From Zingiber officinale (Eukaryota > Streptophyta > Magnoliopsida > Zingiberales > Zingiberaceae): a stretch of 64,000 nt of DNA. Below are positions 1 to 10,479 of the stretch, piece by piece; position 1 is the first letter of the stretch, and each line of letters begins with the position of its first letter. Where the stretch lies: contig NC_055987.1 of NCBI RefSeq assembly GCF_018446385.1, forward strand, positions 36,901,202-36,965,201, read 5' to 3'. The notes under the pieces were generated by a model. The model did not search any database and was not told where the DNA came from. It saw only the letters and a list, made by a program, of their open reading frames with translations. Position numbers and translations under genes: made by a program.

Positions 1-1377
1 GAGAAGCTTTGAGTTGTCAACGTGAAAAGCTTGAGAAGCTTTGAGATATCAACATGAAAATTTTTGAGAAACTTACCAAAAGATGATATGTCAACGTGAG
101 AAATTAGTGAGGCTGATCCCATGGAATTAAAAGGAGTTTAATTTTTAAATTCTTTTTATAACTATCCAACCAGCCAACGTTGATATGATTCATGTGAGAA
201 ATTGGTAAGGCTGATCACATGGAATTAAAAGGAGTTTAATTTTAATTTTTTAATTCTTTTTATAACTATCCAACCATGAAGGGATTAAAAGGGGAAATTT
301 TATTTCCGGAAGCAAATAAGGAAGTTTTAATTTGTGTTTAAAATTTTATTTGCTTGGAGATTTTAATGTGGCCGGCCATTGAAAAAAGGAATTTAATTTT
401 AATTAATTAAATTTTTTATGGAAAAAGAATTAAGGAAGTTTTTATTTAAATTTCCTTATTTGCCAAGACCAAGGATTATAAAAGAGGGGGTAGAGGTGCC
501 TTCATGGTGAATAACTCTATTCTATTCTTCCTCTCTTTTCCTCCTTGGTGGCCGGTCCTATCTTCTTCCTCTTCTCTTCTTCTTGTGGCCGGCGGCAATT
601 CCTCTTGGAGCTCTTGATGGTGGTCGGTTCTAGCTAGGAGAAGAAAGAGAGAAAGGAAGTTTTGTTTCTTGCATCCCTTGGAGCTTGGTGGTGGTGGCCG
701 GACCTCTACTTCTCTTGGAGAATTTTGGTGGCCGAAACCTAGAAGGAAGAAGAAGGTGCTTGGTGGTTCTCATCTCGGAAGATCGTTGCCCACACAACGT
801 CCGAGGTTAGAAGAGGAATACGGTAGAAGATCAAGAGGTCTTTCTAAAAGGTATAACTAGTATTTTTCCTTTCCGCATCATACTAGTTATTTTTAGAAAT
901 AATACCAAATACAAGAGGCTTACGATTCTAGTATTTCGAATATGTTTTTCGATGTTGTGTTCTTTTGTTTTTTTTTATCCTTGTGATTTGATTGTTCTTT
1001 TCGGTTAACCTAAAGTTATTTTAGGAAATTAAATATTAGCTTTCTATAAAAGGTTTTATCTAGTCGGTGGTGGTTGCTCCCATATCCAAGAAGGCCATGT
1101 GCCTCGCCACGTCAGTACTGGGAACCAATTATGGAAATTAATATTTAATGGAATTAATAACTTAAGGCGATTTGGGTCGAACGTGTTAAGTTCCGCAGGA
1201 GACCCAAGTCAAAACCTAAAAGAACGAATAGATTAAGTTTTGGATCAAACGTGTTAAGTTCCGCAGGCGATCCAAAATTTAATTTAAAAGAACACATGGT
1301 AGCTAGGAAAAGGTTCAAACCTTTGTACAAAATTTTTGTACAGTGGAACCTCTAGGTTTTCCGAGTAGCAACCAACA
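1..1377 (+). repeat. 3' part of a long LTR (same family as 20669-23070), cut by window edge
   Basis: This stretch matches the minus-strand sequence of 20669-22100 closely. Shared features include the pyrimidine-rich leader, the block around 780-830 with a conserved AGAAGAGGAATACGGTAGAAG, the two 'AACGTGTTAAGTTCCGCAGG' blocks (1180-1270) and the terminus CCGAGTAGCAACCAACA ending at 1377. The LTR 5' end lies left of the window. No tRNA primer site follows 1377, so this is a 3' LTR or a solo LTR. The 63-aa ORF at 669-860 is a by-product of the low-complexity leader and is not a gene. Confidence 0.8.
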
Positions 1378-1914
1378 CATATAACGATCCATGATACTTT
1401 CTCATGACGGGTCATTCAGTATACATTCTTCAATGCATACTCATGTGTCAACTTGATATCTCTATATCCATGACTTATGAGATCAAGTCATCGAGTTGAC
1501 CTACATGATAGTCTCGTCGCATTAACATTGTCCCTGAATGTTAATACTCGATTAAGAATGATTAAGAGTAGTGTTCTCTATATCATCTCACTATCGATTC
1601 AACCAATCGATTGATATAGGTAAGAACCTTCTACTCAAGGATGCTATTATACTTAGTTTATTTGGCACCAATACAAGTAAGCATAATAACCAAAACCAAA
1701 AGCCTTTATATATAAGAATATAATACAATGAGTCCATACAACAATCATCAAATAATTGGCTCTAGGGCTTAACTAACAAAGATATCTTCAGTTAATATAA
1801 GACTTTTTGAATAAAGTCTACAAATAAAATCATAAAAACTTAGATTTAAAGTGGATAATATCATATCATTATAGAAATATCTTAATTTTTTTTCTTAACA
1901 ATTAGTATCAGAGT
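1378..1914 (+). repeat. LTR-retrotransposon fragments with a weak tRNA-Met primer-site-like sequence
   Basis: No coding. The part from about 1383 to 1790 reads like an LTR on the minus strand, with a 'gccctagagccaattatttg' block near its start at about 1770. At 1891-1914 the plus strand reads CTTAACA followed by ATTAGTATCAGAG, a degenerate version of the LTR end plus initiator-Met primer site of Copia elements. The superfamily call is an inference. The boundary with the viral sequence that begins near 2015 could not be placed exactly. Confidence 0.35.
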
Positions 1915-2014
1915 TCGAATTACTAAAAAAACTCACGATCGACTAAAAATAATTATTAAATTATAATGATTACAAATAAAATTTCACATTAAAAATACAT
2001 ATAATATAAAGGCT

Positions 2015-2748
2015 TCACATAGTTTCACAAAAGGTTTGAAAAGTAGAGTCCTCTGCAAGACGCCTTATGTATATAGAGATCTCATCTAGAATAGTGGTGG
2101 GTGGGCCCAACAGAACTACTTCCGAATTTCTTTGTCTAGAGGTGGCAACTACAACAGTTCTTAATTGTCCCAATGTTAAATAATTGGGTCTATGAACTTT
2201 AGGCTATGCATTATTTGAAAAGGTTGTAATAGTCTGTGCATATGTCTTTTCAAGCCTTTCTTGGGCTTTTTCTAGCTGATCTGTTTCCATAGGTGATTTG
2301 CCCCTGTTTTTAGTAGGGTACTAATAAAGAAATTTGGCCCAATGACTGTTCTGGCATAATCAAAAGCATCTTCTAGTGAGTAGAAACCCCGAAATGAGGG
2401 AGTTGCACATCCTTGAATAGCAATTGTAACTTCTTCCCAATCATAATATACTTCTGCTTGGGAACCTGAGTAAACTACATAACAAGAGAACTTCTTTCCA
2501 ATTGGTTTTTATATTGTTATTTGGAAGTAATTAGCAACGACATTGATTATGGCTATCTTGTATTTTGTTCCACCAGGGATTGTGGAAATGTTCCATATGT
2601 TGTCTAGAAGACATGTTTGTATGTGGTCTAATTTTTCTCTGGCTGGAAAATGAAATTGTTCTTCATAACGGATGAATTGTTGAAGTTCTTGATTCCCGAA
2701 CCTCATAACTTTCATTGTAAAAGTGTTGACTTTCTTTTGTGTATCCAT
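2015..2748 (-). pseudogene. Transactivator/viroplasmin-like ORF (Cauli_VI-type domain) of the pararetrovirus
   Basis: This ORF starts with ATG at 2748, 24 bases downstream of the RNase H stop. It has an in-frame TAA at 2509-2511 and needs a frame change near 2280, then runs to TGA at 2015-2017, about 240 codons in all. The middle part (2340-2500) has the spacing of the caulimovirus gene VI/RNase H1 N-terminal fold: YVVYSG, VYYDWEEV, then FYSLEDAFDY. A short heptad-like segment follows (LEKAQERLEKTY). In caulimoviruses this protein builds inclusion bodies and permits translation reinitiation. Badnaviruses lack it, and rice tungro virus has an ORF4 in this position. The domain call rests on motif spacing read by eye; the decay is certain. 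Confidence 0.68.
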
Positions 2749-2771
2749 GTCTGCAAGACTAATGTTAAAGT

Positions 2772-3226
2772 TTAGTGTAATAATCGAGATAATGTATCTG
2801 CCAAAGAATTGTTACTCCCCTTAATGTGTTCCCATTGGATGGTTAATCCTTTGTTAATAATAGTGTCTGTAAATTTTAACCATCTTTTTGTACTAAGGCC
2901 TTTTCGAAGGCCTTTGGTTTGTTGGCTATATTTTACAATAGCTTCACAGTCTGTTCTGACTGTGATTTCTCTTTTGCTGCAAATAAAAAGTCTGAAAGCA
3001 TCAAGGCAATAAATTACAGTTAAAATTTCATAGTCTAAAGAAGTCAGTCGACCTTTTTCTTTGTATGACCTGAAGCATACCTGCATAGTGCTTCTGTATT
3101 TTTAGGATCATATTTGTTGGATTTTCTGTAAAGAGTGCCTCCCCATCCTGTTTCACAACCATCTGTTTCTATAATCAGATAGTCTGTATCAAGAGGTAGT
3201 GTTAATTCAGGCAAGTTTTTTACCAT
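2772..3226 (-). pseudogene. Viral RNase H domain (decayed)
   Basis: The RNase H part of the viral polyprotein lies directly after the RT. The acidic residues are visible: Asp in IIETDGCETGWGG, Glu in SLDYEILTVIYCL, and Asp in VRTDCEAIV, with a C-terminal GSNNSLADTLSR that fits the last conserved Asp. A frameshift near 3060-3090 separates the first Asp from the rest. An in-frame stop at 3275-3277 separates it from RT. In the living virus this domain would remove the RNA strand during reverse transcription. Confidence 0.85.
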
Positions 3227-3274
3227 ATTTTTTATTTGTCTAACCAGGTCTATATCTTGTTGGTTAAAATATTT

Positions 3275-4130
3275 TTATCCTCTTTGTAATGTTTTATTGT
3301 ACAAAGGTCTACTGATTTTTCTAATATCTTTTAGATATTGCCTGGCATATTTTAAAAGACCTAAAAAAGATCTAAGTGTTTTTGTATCTTCCATTTTATC
3401 GGGAAAATTTTGGATTTTAGTAGTAATATATGGCTGTAGTGTTATTTTCCCTTGTCCAATTTCGGCTCCTAGGAATTCAATGTGGTTTACGGCTAGTTTC
3501 ATTTTACTTCTAGAAATAATTAATCCGTGAGTTTCAAATAAGTTAAAAAGAAGATGTAAATGTGCATAATATTCTTCTTTTGTTTTAGAAAAAACTAATA
3601 CATCATCTATATATACACATGTACAATTGGATAGGTTTCTAAATATATTATCCATTTTTTTTTGAAATATTTGTGGCGCTACTTTTAAACCAAAAGACAT
3701 TACTAGCCATTCAAAATGTCCTTCTGGACAGGAGAAAGTTGTTTATTCTACTAAGTCTGGATGCATTTTTACTTGCCAAAACCCAGATTTCATGTCAAAT
3801 TTAGAATATCACTTTGAGTCTTGTATTTTATTTAGTAGTTGATCTTTGTCTGGGATTTTATATCCATCTTCTTGACAATTATTATTAAGCCTTTTATAAT
3901 TGAAAACTGTTCGAGATTGCCCTCTTTTTTGTTCAGATCCTTTGTTTACTATGAAGGCAGGGCTTCTATGTCTAGAGGTAGAACGTTGGATAGCCCCAAG
4001 TTTTAATAATTGTTGAATGTGATTTTTACATTCTTCGGCTTCCCAATTTGTATATTGCAATTCTTGTGCTTTTATAGTTAAGTCTGGGTTTATTATTGAT
4101 AAGTGACAATATATTTTATCTCTATCCCAA
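3275..4130 (-). pseudogene. Viral reverse transcriptase domain (decayed)
   Basis: An RT palm of the caulimovirid type. The segment 4060-3809 holds the fingers with the motif 'SPAFIVNKGSEQKRGQ' and the 'VFNYKRLN' block. The segment 3700-3275 begins with MSFGLKVAPQIFQ, followed by the catalytic YIDDVLVFS near 3593-3615 and 'FLGAEIGQGKI'. All pieces are in one frame but are interrupted by stops near 3809 and 3745, so no active enzyme can be made. Between this region and the protease (about 4131-4746) there is linker sequence without a clear domain. Confidence 0.9.
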
Positions 4131-4746
4131 TATTTAGTGGGGTTGTCTCCTATGATTTCTAGCTTTTCTAGCCTAGAAATTACATCGTCTAGATTTTCTT
4201 ATTTTGAAATTAACTGGATAAATGTTTTTGGTGCTAAAAAGTCTTTTGGTATTTCTAGAGAATTAAAAATATCCTCATCTAATAAGTTATCAGAAATGTT
4301 ATCCTCTTGAAATTCTTGGAAAGTTAAGTTATAAATGGGTTGTTGGTGTATTAGGCAGGAGCCTTTACACGTATTTTGGTTTTTGCAATTATAAATTGTT
4401 TGACTATGTGTTTTGGGAGGTACTACTTTAGGTGGAGGTAGTGCTGAAGAGGCAGGATATTTTGAGGAGTATCTCCATATTTTTTTACTGATGCTGAATA
4501 GTCAGAGACAATAAGGGATACAATAGGGGTAGAGAGAAAAAGAGCATAATCCTTAGTCAATAGGAGAGCACGGTCGGGTTGGACAAGAAAGTTGAGCCCT
4601 AGTATTAAGTGAATATCTGAGTACAGTAATGGTTTTATCCAAAGTTTAGATAGTGATAGGGGTGGGATAAAAGTGTCACAGTTATTATAAAACAGGAGGT
4701 GTATATTTGTAACAAACTTCGTACTGGTTAGGGTTTGACCATCAAA

Positions 4747-5260
4747 CTAGGTACTTATCATTGGATGAGTAGCAGTCTTGATGAAGGAAGAGGGCAGAAC
4801 TGCTAGAAGGGTTTTTTCATCAATTGTGGAGTTAGTAGCTGCACTATCTAAAAAGGCATGAAGTGTAAATTCATGACCATGAATATTGGCTAAACAGCGG
4901 ACACTAATGTCCATTGTACGGTCGGTATTACAAACACTGGGTGTTTTAATAAATACCATGTCTAAGTTTTGTTGGAATTCAGTGACTATTATTTCTTTAC
5001 CTTTATCTACTTGATGTATCTTATGTGACTGGTCCTTTGGCCTGATTAAATTGATTTCATCTTTTAGGTTGTTAAGTCTAGTTTCTAAGACTACAATTCT
5101 TGTCTCAAGAAGTAGATTTCTCGGAGGTCCTGAACTTATAGATGTTGGTATAGAAATACCAAAATTTTGCTCAAGGCAAATTGTACAACATTGTTGTTTA
5201 CACAAGGTACACCTTCCTCTTTTGTCTATAGAAGGATAATAACCACAAAGAAAACAAGGT
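4747..5260 (-). pseudogene. Viral second Cys motif and aspartic protease
   Basis: At 5256-5176 the minus strand encodes Cys residues spaced CX2C-X11-CX2C-X4-CX2C, the second cysteine motif described for badnaviruses and rice tungro virus and found C-terminal to the coat protein. The ORF 5205-4747 (152 codons) then has a coiled segment (about residues 35-55) and the protease active-site motif FLDSAATNST near its C-terminal third. This is D-S-A rather than the usual D-T/S-G, and may be natural variation or decay. The frame differs from that of the RT, so a frameshift lies downstream. Confidence 0.8.
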
Positions 5261-5269
5261 ACATTAATG

Positions 5270-6553
5270 GTTCCTGATTTTAAAGTCCATTGATGTGGCA
5301 GTTGGGATATGTATCCAAAGTAGGTGATAATACCTGTCTGAGCATCATATCAAATGGTTGATATATCTCATCCCACTGTTCTTCAAAGTCATTTAAATCT
5401 TCTTGTAATGTATCTGTAGTGAAATTATATTTAAAATTCTTCTTGGTGATTGTAAGAAAGAATTTATTAAGGTATAGTCTGAGGATGATGGGATTTCTTC
5501 TATGTCGTCAATTGAGACTATTGAGTATATTGAAGATGTGTCTGAAACATCTGGTTGGATTTCTACTAAATCCATGTTTGTACTATTTATTAACTGTGCT
5601 TCTCTTGTGTAAAGGTTTTTCTTTGTAGGACATGCTGAAGAAAGATGTCCTAGTTCGTGACAAGCGAAACATGTGATGGTGTTTGCATATGTTTTCTTAG
5701 GTTTATATTTTCTTACATGTTTGTCTTTATTTAGGTAGGGTTTCCGTTCATTACTTTTTCGGACAAAATATGTTTTCTTTGGTTTTCCCTTATGTCGTGT
5801 TTGTATATTAGGTTTATGAGGCTATTTTCCTTTCTTTTATTTTGTTTATGCGGATTAGCTCCATATTGTTGTGGAGTATAAATTTGACTACAAAAATCGT
5901 AATGTTGGTTTTTAAGTTGTTTTTGTATTTGTATGTAGGTACATTTTTCTTTCAGTACTGCTATAATGTGTTGTATTCTTATTCCTATGTTACCATATTG
6001 TGGAGGTACTTTTATATCTGCCCATGCTTTATGGATTTCTTTTCCTAAATCTCCTGGTAATTTACTAAACAATCTTTCTCCTAATCAGGGTTACAATAAT
6101 TTCCTGAGATTGTTGTTAGGGCCAAAAAATCATTACAAAATGGTTTGATCCAGTTCCAACTTAGAAGCTGTAATTGCTCTAAGTCTCTTATTGCTTCTCT
6201 TTGTCTTAGGTCTAAGCCTGTATTAGCATCTTTAGCTGTTAATAGGCAATGTATAGTATAACAAAATTTTAGTATATTATTTCCTTGGGCTGTTATTCTA
6301 GCAATGCCTTTTGGAAAATTTTGTTTATATGCTTCCCATGCAGCTCTTGCTACATCTCCTAAGTAATTTTCTCCTATTCGCATCATAGTTTCACCTGATT
6401 CAATGTCAAGTTCATGTTTTGCTTGATAGTCCCTTTGGACTGAAACAATCTATTATTCTAGATATGTGTCATACATTTGGGGATCATCACATTCTGCTAT
6501 ATTTAATAGTACAGAGTTTTTTTTCCAAAATAAGTAATTTCAGGTGGTCGTCT
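5270..6553 (-). pseudogene. Viral coat protein region with CCHC zinc knuckle
   Basis: The minus strand between the Tat insertion and the protease encodes the capsid part. ORF 6386-6081 has ENYLGDVARAAWEAYKQNFP, and ORF 6072-5731 has FSKLPGDLGKEIHKAW and QKQLKN, both matching the badnavirus/tungrovirus capsid pattern. A nucleocapsid zinc knuckle C-X2-C-X4-H-X4-C (CFACHELGHLSSAC) lies at 5671-5628. An acidic stretch (5575-5393) follows. Tandem stops near 6455 and several frame changes show decay. The N-terminal coat region begins at about 6553, close to the Tat element end at 6564. Confidence 0.82.
5628..5671 (-). other. CCHC zinc knuckle of the viral coat protein
   Basis: Reading the minus strand, the codons give C-X2-C-X4-H-X4-C, the nucleic-acid-binding knuckle at the C-terminal end of retroviral and caulimovirid capsid proteins. 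It lies between the capsid core and the second Cys motif, as in badnaviruses. Confidence 0.9.
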
Positions 6554-7134
6554 TTTTCCTATTTGATCCTGTCCAAGCGCTTAGTCGACGGACGCTGGGG
6601 ACGTGGCACGTGTTAGGACCAAAAGTAGCTAGAGGGGGGTGAATAGCTCGTCGCGTTCGCTCGGTGCTTGGCGTTGCTCGGCGTTGCTTGGCGTTGATTG
6701 TTTCTTCAAGAATATGCAGCGGAAAATACAGAAACAAATACACTCACGCTAACACTAGGATTTTACTTGGTATCCACCTCCAAAGGAGGTGACTAATCCA
6801 AGGATCCACACCACGCACGCACCCTCCACTATGAAACACTCCTTTTCGGTAACTACCGAGGGCGGAGAAGCCCTACAAGACTCTCGGTACAAGAAGAAGG
6901 AAAGGGAAACAAAATACAAGCACAAAGCTTACAATGAATGCAGAAAACCCTAACCCTAGCTTCTCTTCTTGCCTTTGATCCGCCTCTTGACTCGGAGAGC
7001 TTCCAAGAACCTTCAAGAACTGGCGATCACGAGCTTTGAGAGTGCTGTGGAGGAGCTGGCGAAGATCTGAGATGAAACGGTGAAGAGATGCCGAAGGAAA
7101 TGAACGCCTGCGGCCTTTATCGACGCCAACGGTC

Positions 7135-7370
7135 GGATCCCGATCGAATGTTCCCAATCGATCGGGAGGCTTTGGATCGATCCACGGATCGATCCAGCGC
7201 CTTCGCTCTCGAAAGCGCTGGATCGATCCACGGATGGATCCAGCGCTTATCGCGCGGCAGCGGCGTCCCAATCGATCCACCGATCGATTGGAACATCTGA
7301 TCGATCCACGGATCGATCCGACTCTCTCGCTCGGAGAAGCTGGATCGATCCATCGATCGATCCAACACTT
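7135..7370. repeat. Cluster of GGATCGATCC-type palindromes inside the solo LTR
   Basis: GATCGATCCA/TGGATCGATC words recur about ten times, often as pairs such as GGATCGATCCACGGATCGATCC. Each is self-complementary, so the segment could fold. It is part of the LTR and codes for nothing recognisable. Confidence 0.8.
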
Positions 7371-7609
7371 GGTTTTGCCCAAAACCAAGTTCCAAGCCTC
7401 TCAAACCAACATCCGGTCAACCTTGACCTGTTGGTACATCATGCCTAGCATCCGGTCACTCCTTTGACCTGCTAGGACTTCCCACCAAGTGTCCGGTCAA
7501 TCCTTTGACCCACTTAGACTTTTCTATTCATGCCAAGTATCTGGTCACTCCCTTGACCTACTTGGACTTCCCAACACCAGATGTCCGATCATCCTTGATC
7601 CATCTGGAT

Positions 7610-7925
7610 TTTCCCTTGCCTGGCTTCACTCACCAGGACTTTCTCCTAGCTTCACTCACTAGGGTTTTCCATCTGCCTAGCTTCACTCACTAGGACTTTC
7701 ACCTGGCTTCACTCACCAGGACTTTCACCTAGCTTCACTCACTAGGGTTTTCCATCTGCCTAGCTTCACTCACTAGGGCTTTCACCTGGCTTCACTCACC
7801 AGGACTTTCACCTAGCTTCACTCACTAGGGTTTTCCTTCTGCCTGGCTTCACTCACCAGGACTTTCACCTAGCTTCACTCACTAGGGTTTTCCTTCTGCC
7901 TGGCTTCACTCACCAGGACTTCCCT
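7610..7925. repeat. Tandem repeat, unit about 24-27 bp (GCTTCACTCAC.AGG.CTTT)
   Basis: At least twelve head-to-tail units alternate 'cctggcttcactcaccagg' and 'cctagcttcactcactagg' with short linkers. Units adjoin without unique spacers, so this is a minisatellite inside the LTR and not a CRISPR array. Confidence 0.9.
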
Positions 7926-8408
7926 GTCAAGTATCCGGTCAACCTTGACCTACTTGACTCTTCTTCAATCAATTTCTTATTGTCAAACATCTAAACTCAA
8001 ACCAAGACTCAGCTTGGTCACCCAGGTCAACCTTGACCTGAGGGATATTGCACCAACAGCACGCTCCGCTGTCTCCGACTAGTAGTGTAGTTCTCCGACG
8101 AACCTGCAAGGAAGCCGAGCCTGGAGGGGTTTCCCGGCGACGGCCCTCCGACACTCAAGTCAGGCAACGAGAGAAGCAACGTAACGAGGCTACAGTAGAG
8201 ATGTGTGCATACCTTCGTCGACATCTGGGGGTCTTTATATAAGACCCCGGGGAAGCGCGGGCATGCTTCCTGATGCGTGCACGCTTCCCCAAACATACCT
8301 TAATAAGTCTGTGTCAGAAAAGTACCTCTGTCGCCACTCCGTAATCGTCCGAGCATATCCCGGATGTGACGGCGGAAGCTTCCACCGTATGTTATATGAC
8401 CATGGTAT

Positions 8409-10479
8409 ATGACCTCGCAACCCTCTGATCCTTCTCCTGGCCTATGGTATATGACCATGGTCAGCCGGTTCGACGAAACTGACGCCGGACGCTTCCTTAA
8501 TGAATTTGAACTGCCTCCTGACCATAGACTAGTTTTAGCCACCTCTTCCGATCGGCCCCATAATCCGCCGATCGGCACTGTATGCTTCTTCCGCGACCAA
8601 TTCGTGGTCGGTCTGTGCTTCCCTCTACACTCTTTAATCCAGGAGGTTTGTAATTACTTCCGCATTCCGCTCGGACAACTTGTCCCTAATTCCTTTAGAT
8701 TGCTGTGCAGCGTAGTAATCCTTTTCAAGTTGCACGGCATTCCCTTAGCCCCTAGAATTTTCCATTACTTCTACTATCCCAAACAATCCGAGTGGGGCAC
8801 TTTTCTCTTCCAATCGCGGATCGGCCTTGTCTTCTTCGATAAGATGCCGACCTCGAACAAGCACTTGGAAGGAAAGTTATTTCTACCTTCGCTTTCCCGA
8901 ACTGCCATCCTTTTGTACCCAATGGCAAACCACTGTGTCGAGCCCGCCTGACCTCGGCAAATATAAGAGCCAGCCGAATTATCTTCATGCGGCCAATCTA
9001 TTAGCCGGTCAGAGGTTCAACATCAACAAGCTACTCCACGAAGGGGTGTTGTATATATTTGGCTTGAGCCCGATCCGAACGAAGCTCCCGAGCAGTATGG
9101 GTAAGCACTTCCCTTGTCTTTTTTCCTTTTGGTCTAACTAATTTATTCTTCTGTTATGCAGCTGACATCATGAGGCGCGCCAAGGTTGCCGAACGGCTGA
9201 AGTTGAAAGCCGCCGAAATGGAAGCGGTGGTAACCAAGGAGATGGCTGATCTAGGCATCGCGCCGGTCGGCTCGCATGAAGACGAAGGCGAAGGCACCCC
9301 AACTGAGGCCCGAGAGTCTGCCGATCAGGTCGCCGCAACTGGAGCGGCAGGGGATGCTATTTCTTCGGCCGATCAGCAGCCTACATCTGAGGACGCGGAG
9401 CGGTTGGCAGGCGATTCCCCACTGATAGTACGCAAGCGCCGTCGGACGACCATTGCGCATGCTGAGCCGGTGATTGGGCCAGTCGACGCCTCCTTAGAGA
9501 CGACCAACCCGCTACCCGCCGTGAGGCCATTTCTTCTGATCGGACTCCCTCCCAACTCGACCAGCCAGCAGCTTCGACTGGAGCGCCACCCGTTAGTTCT
9601 GTGCCTCGGGTCCGACTTCGGCTCAAGCGCTCGGACATTATTTCTGCGCCGATCGGCGAATCGTCTAACCGAACCGTTTCTTCCCAATCGGATCCGAGCG
9701 GTCGTAGAGTGATCCAATTCGTCCTCCATCTTCCCACCGAGGAGTTTTTTTTGGCGACGGATCAGCCCACTGCTCCCGAGCATCAAGTTACTATTCGAGG
9801 GCCGCTCTCCAAGACGTGGGAAGATGCGAGGGGTCGGGTCGCCCTGATGACTCCCGGTCAACTAGCCGACAGTCATATGCAGCAAGCCACCGGGGTATGT
9901 TTCCTAACACGCTATTATGACGACTTCACCAGGTTCCTGACATTATCCCATCCGAACGCAGCAATGGGTGGAGAATATTGCAGTCAGTAATCGTCTGGCC
10001 GAACTGGAGGAGGAGTTGAAGAAACTCCAAATTTCTGGAGGGGCGCCGGCTGAGGGGCCCTCGTACGCCACGCTCAAGTCCGAGGTGGCCAAAACAGAAA
10101 AACTGCTAGCGGCCGAGCGGCACAAGTCTTCCGGCCTGGAAACCAGGGTAGCTAGACTCGAAGTCCAAGTCAAGTCCCATGACCACCAGATCACTGTGAC
10201 CACCAACATAAAAAAATAGGGTCGTTGCTGATCTGGACGCAATGAAGGTGCAGGTTCGGGCGCTGGAGCAGCGCATCACGGAATTGACTGACCTGTTATC
10301 TGCTGAGAAAGAGAGTCGATCTGCCACTGAAGCTAAACTGCAAGCAGATCTGAAAGATCTTCAGGACGCTCTCGACACCTCCCGAGCGGCGCTGAAGGAA
10401 TACCAGGACGGAGAGTCCGACTGCTTCGAGGTGATGAGAGGGAACTACCTCCGATCGGACGCATTTGGTGAAAAGTTTA
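8409..10479 (+). pseudogene. Accessory gene of the Tat element, left-arm copy ('putative gypsy type transposon' domain plus coiled coil)
   Basis: This is an inverted copy, mostly over 90% identical by eye, of 16985-19075. The N-terminal domain (8409-8950, continued in another frame to 9100) has FRDQFVVGLCFPLHSLIQEVCNYF, then LVPNSFRLL and FHYFYYPKQ, the pattern of Pfam Transposase_28. Two short introns with GT-AG ends keep the frame: 9101-9161 and 9895-9961. Exon 2 starts SSMADIMRRAKV and is Ala/Glu-rich with a basic RKRRRTT patch. Exon 3 (10000-10470) is a long coiled coil. Frameshifts near 8870 and 10215 disable it. The first codons are missing at 8409, and its 3' end is fused to gag at about 10480. 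The function of this family is unknown. Confidence 0.75.

Larger units (their letters stand above)
2015..6563 (-). mobile_element. Endogenous pararetrovirus (Caulimoviridae), 3' two-thirds: coat protein to transactivator-like gene
   Basis: A minus-strand block of viral coding sequence in caulimovirid order: coat protein, CCHC zinc knuckle, second Cys motif, aspartic protease, reverse transcriptase, RNase H, then a viroplasmin-like ORF. Every gene carries stops or frameshifts, so it is an old integrated copy. There is no integrase, as expected for this family, whose genomic copies arise by accident. The block stops abruptly at 6563, where a Tat Gypsy element is inserted; the 5' third of the virus resumes at 20643 and 23071-24882. 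The virus is related to badnaviruses and tungroviruses through its Cys motifs and its small upstream ORFs. Confidence 0.88.
6611..8058 (-). mobile_element. Solo LTR, Copia-type, with target duplication GCACG
   Basis: It starts TGTTAGGACC at 6611 and ends CACCAACA at 8058. GCACG stands directly before (6606-6610) and directly after (8059-8063), a perfect 5-bp duplication, and no internal coding region is present. The end carrying TATTCACCCCCCTCTAGC on the minus strand resembles LTR 3' ends next to Met primer sites in Copia elements, so the LTR points to the minus strand. ORFs in it, such as the 171-codon one at 6873-7388, come from repeats and have no domain. Confidence 0.88.
6564..8394 (-). 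repeat. Inverted partial Tat LTR at the left end, split by a Copia-type LTR
   Basis: Bases 6564-6610 and 8059-8394 together match the reverse complement of about 20285-20642, the 3' end (R/U5 side) of the right LTR, including the TATA-like tatataagacccc region at about 8235. The first 440 bases or so of the LTR, the polypurine tract and the adjoining 3' untranslated DNA are missing from this arm. The split at 6611-8058 is the later insertion with the GCACG duplication. Confidence 0.87.

Noticed and set aside
6873..7404. 171- and 95-codon minus ORFs in the solo LTR
   Set aside because: They are readings of GGATCGATCC repeats in several frames and have no domain.
7610..7925. CRISPR-like array
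   Set aside because: Units adjoin without unique spacers, lie in a plant LTR, and vary in sequence. It is a minisatellite.
9251..9861. Minus-strand ORFs of 118-162 codons opposite the left accessory gene
   Set aside because: They are shadows of the GC-rich coding strand; the same shadows occur opposite the right copy.
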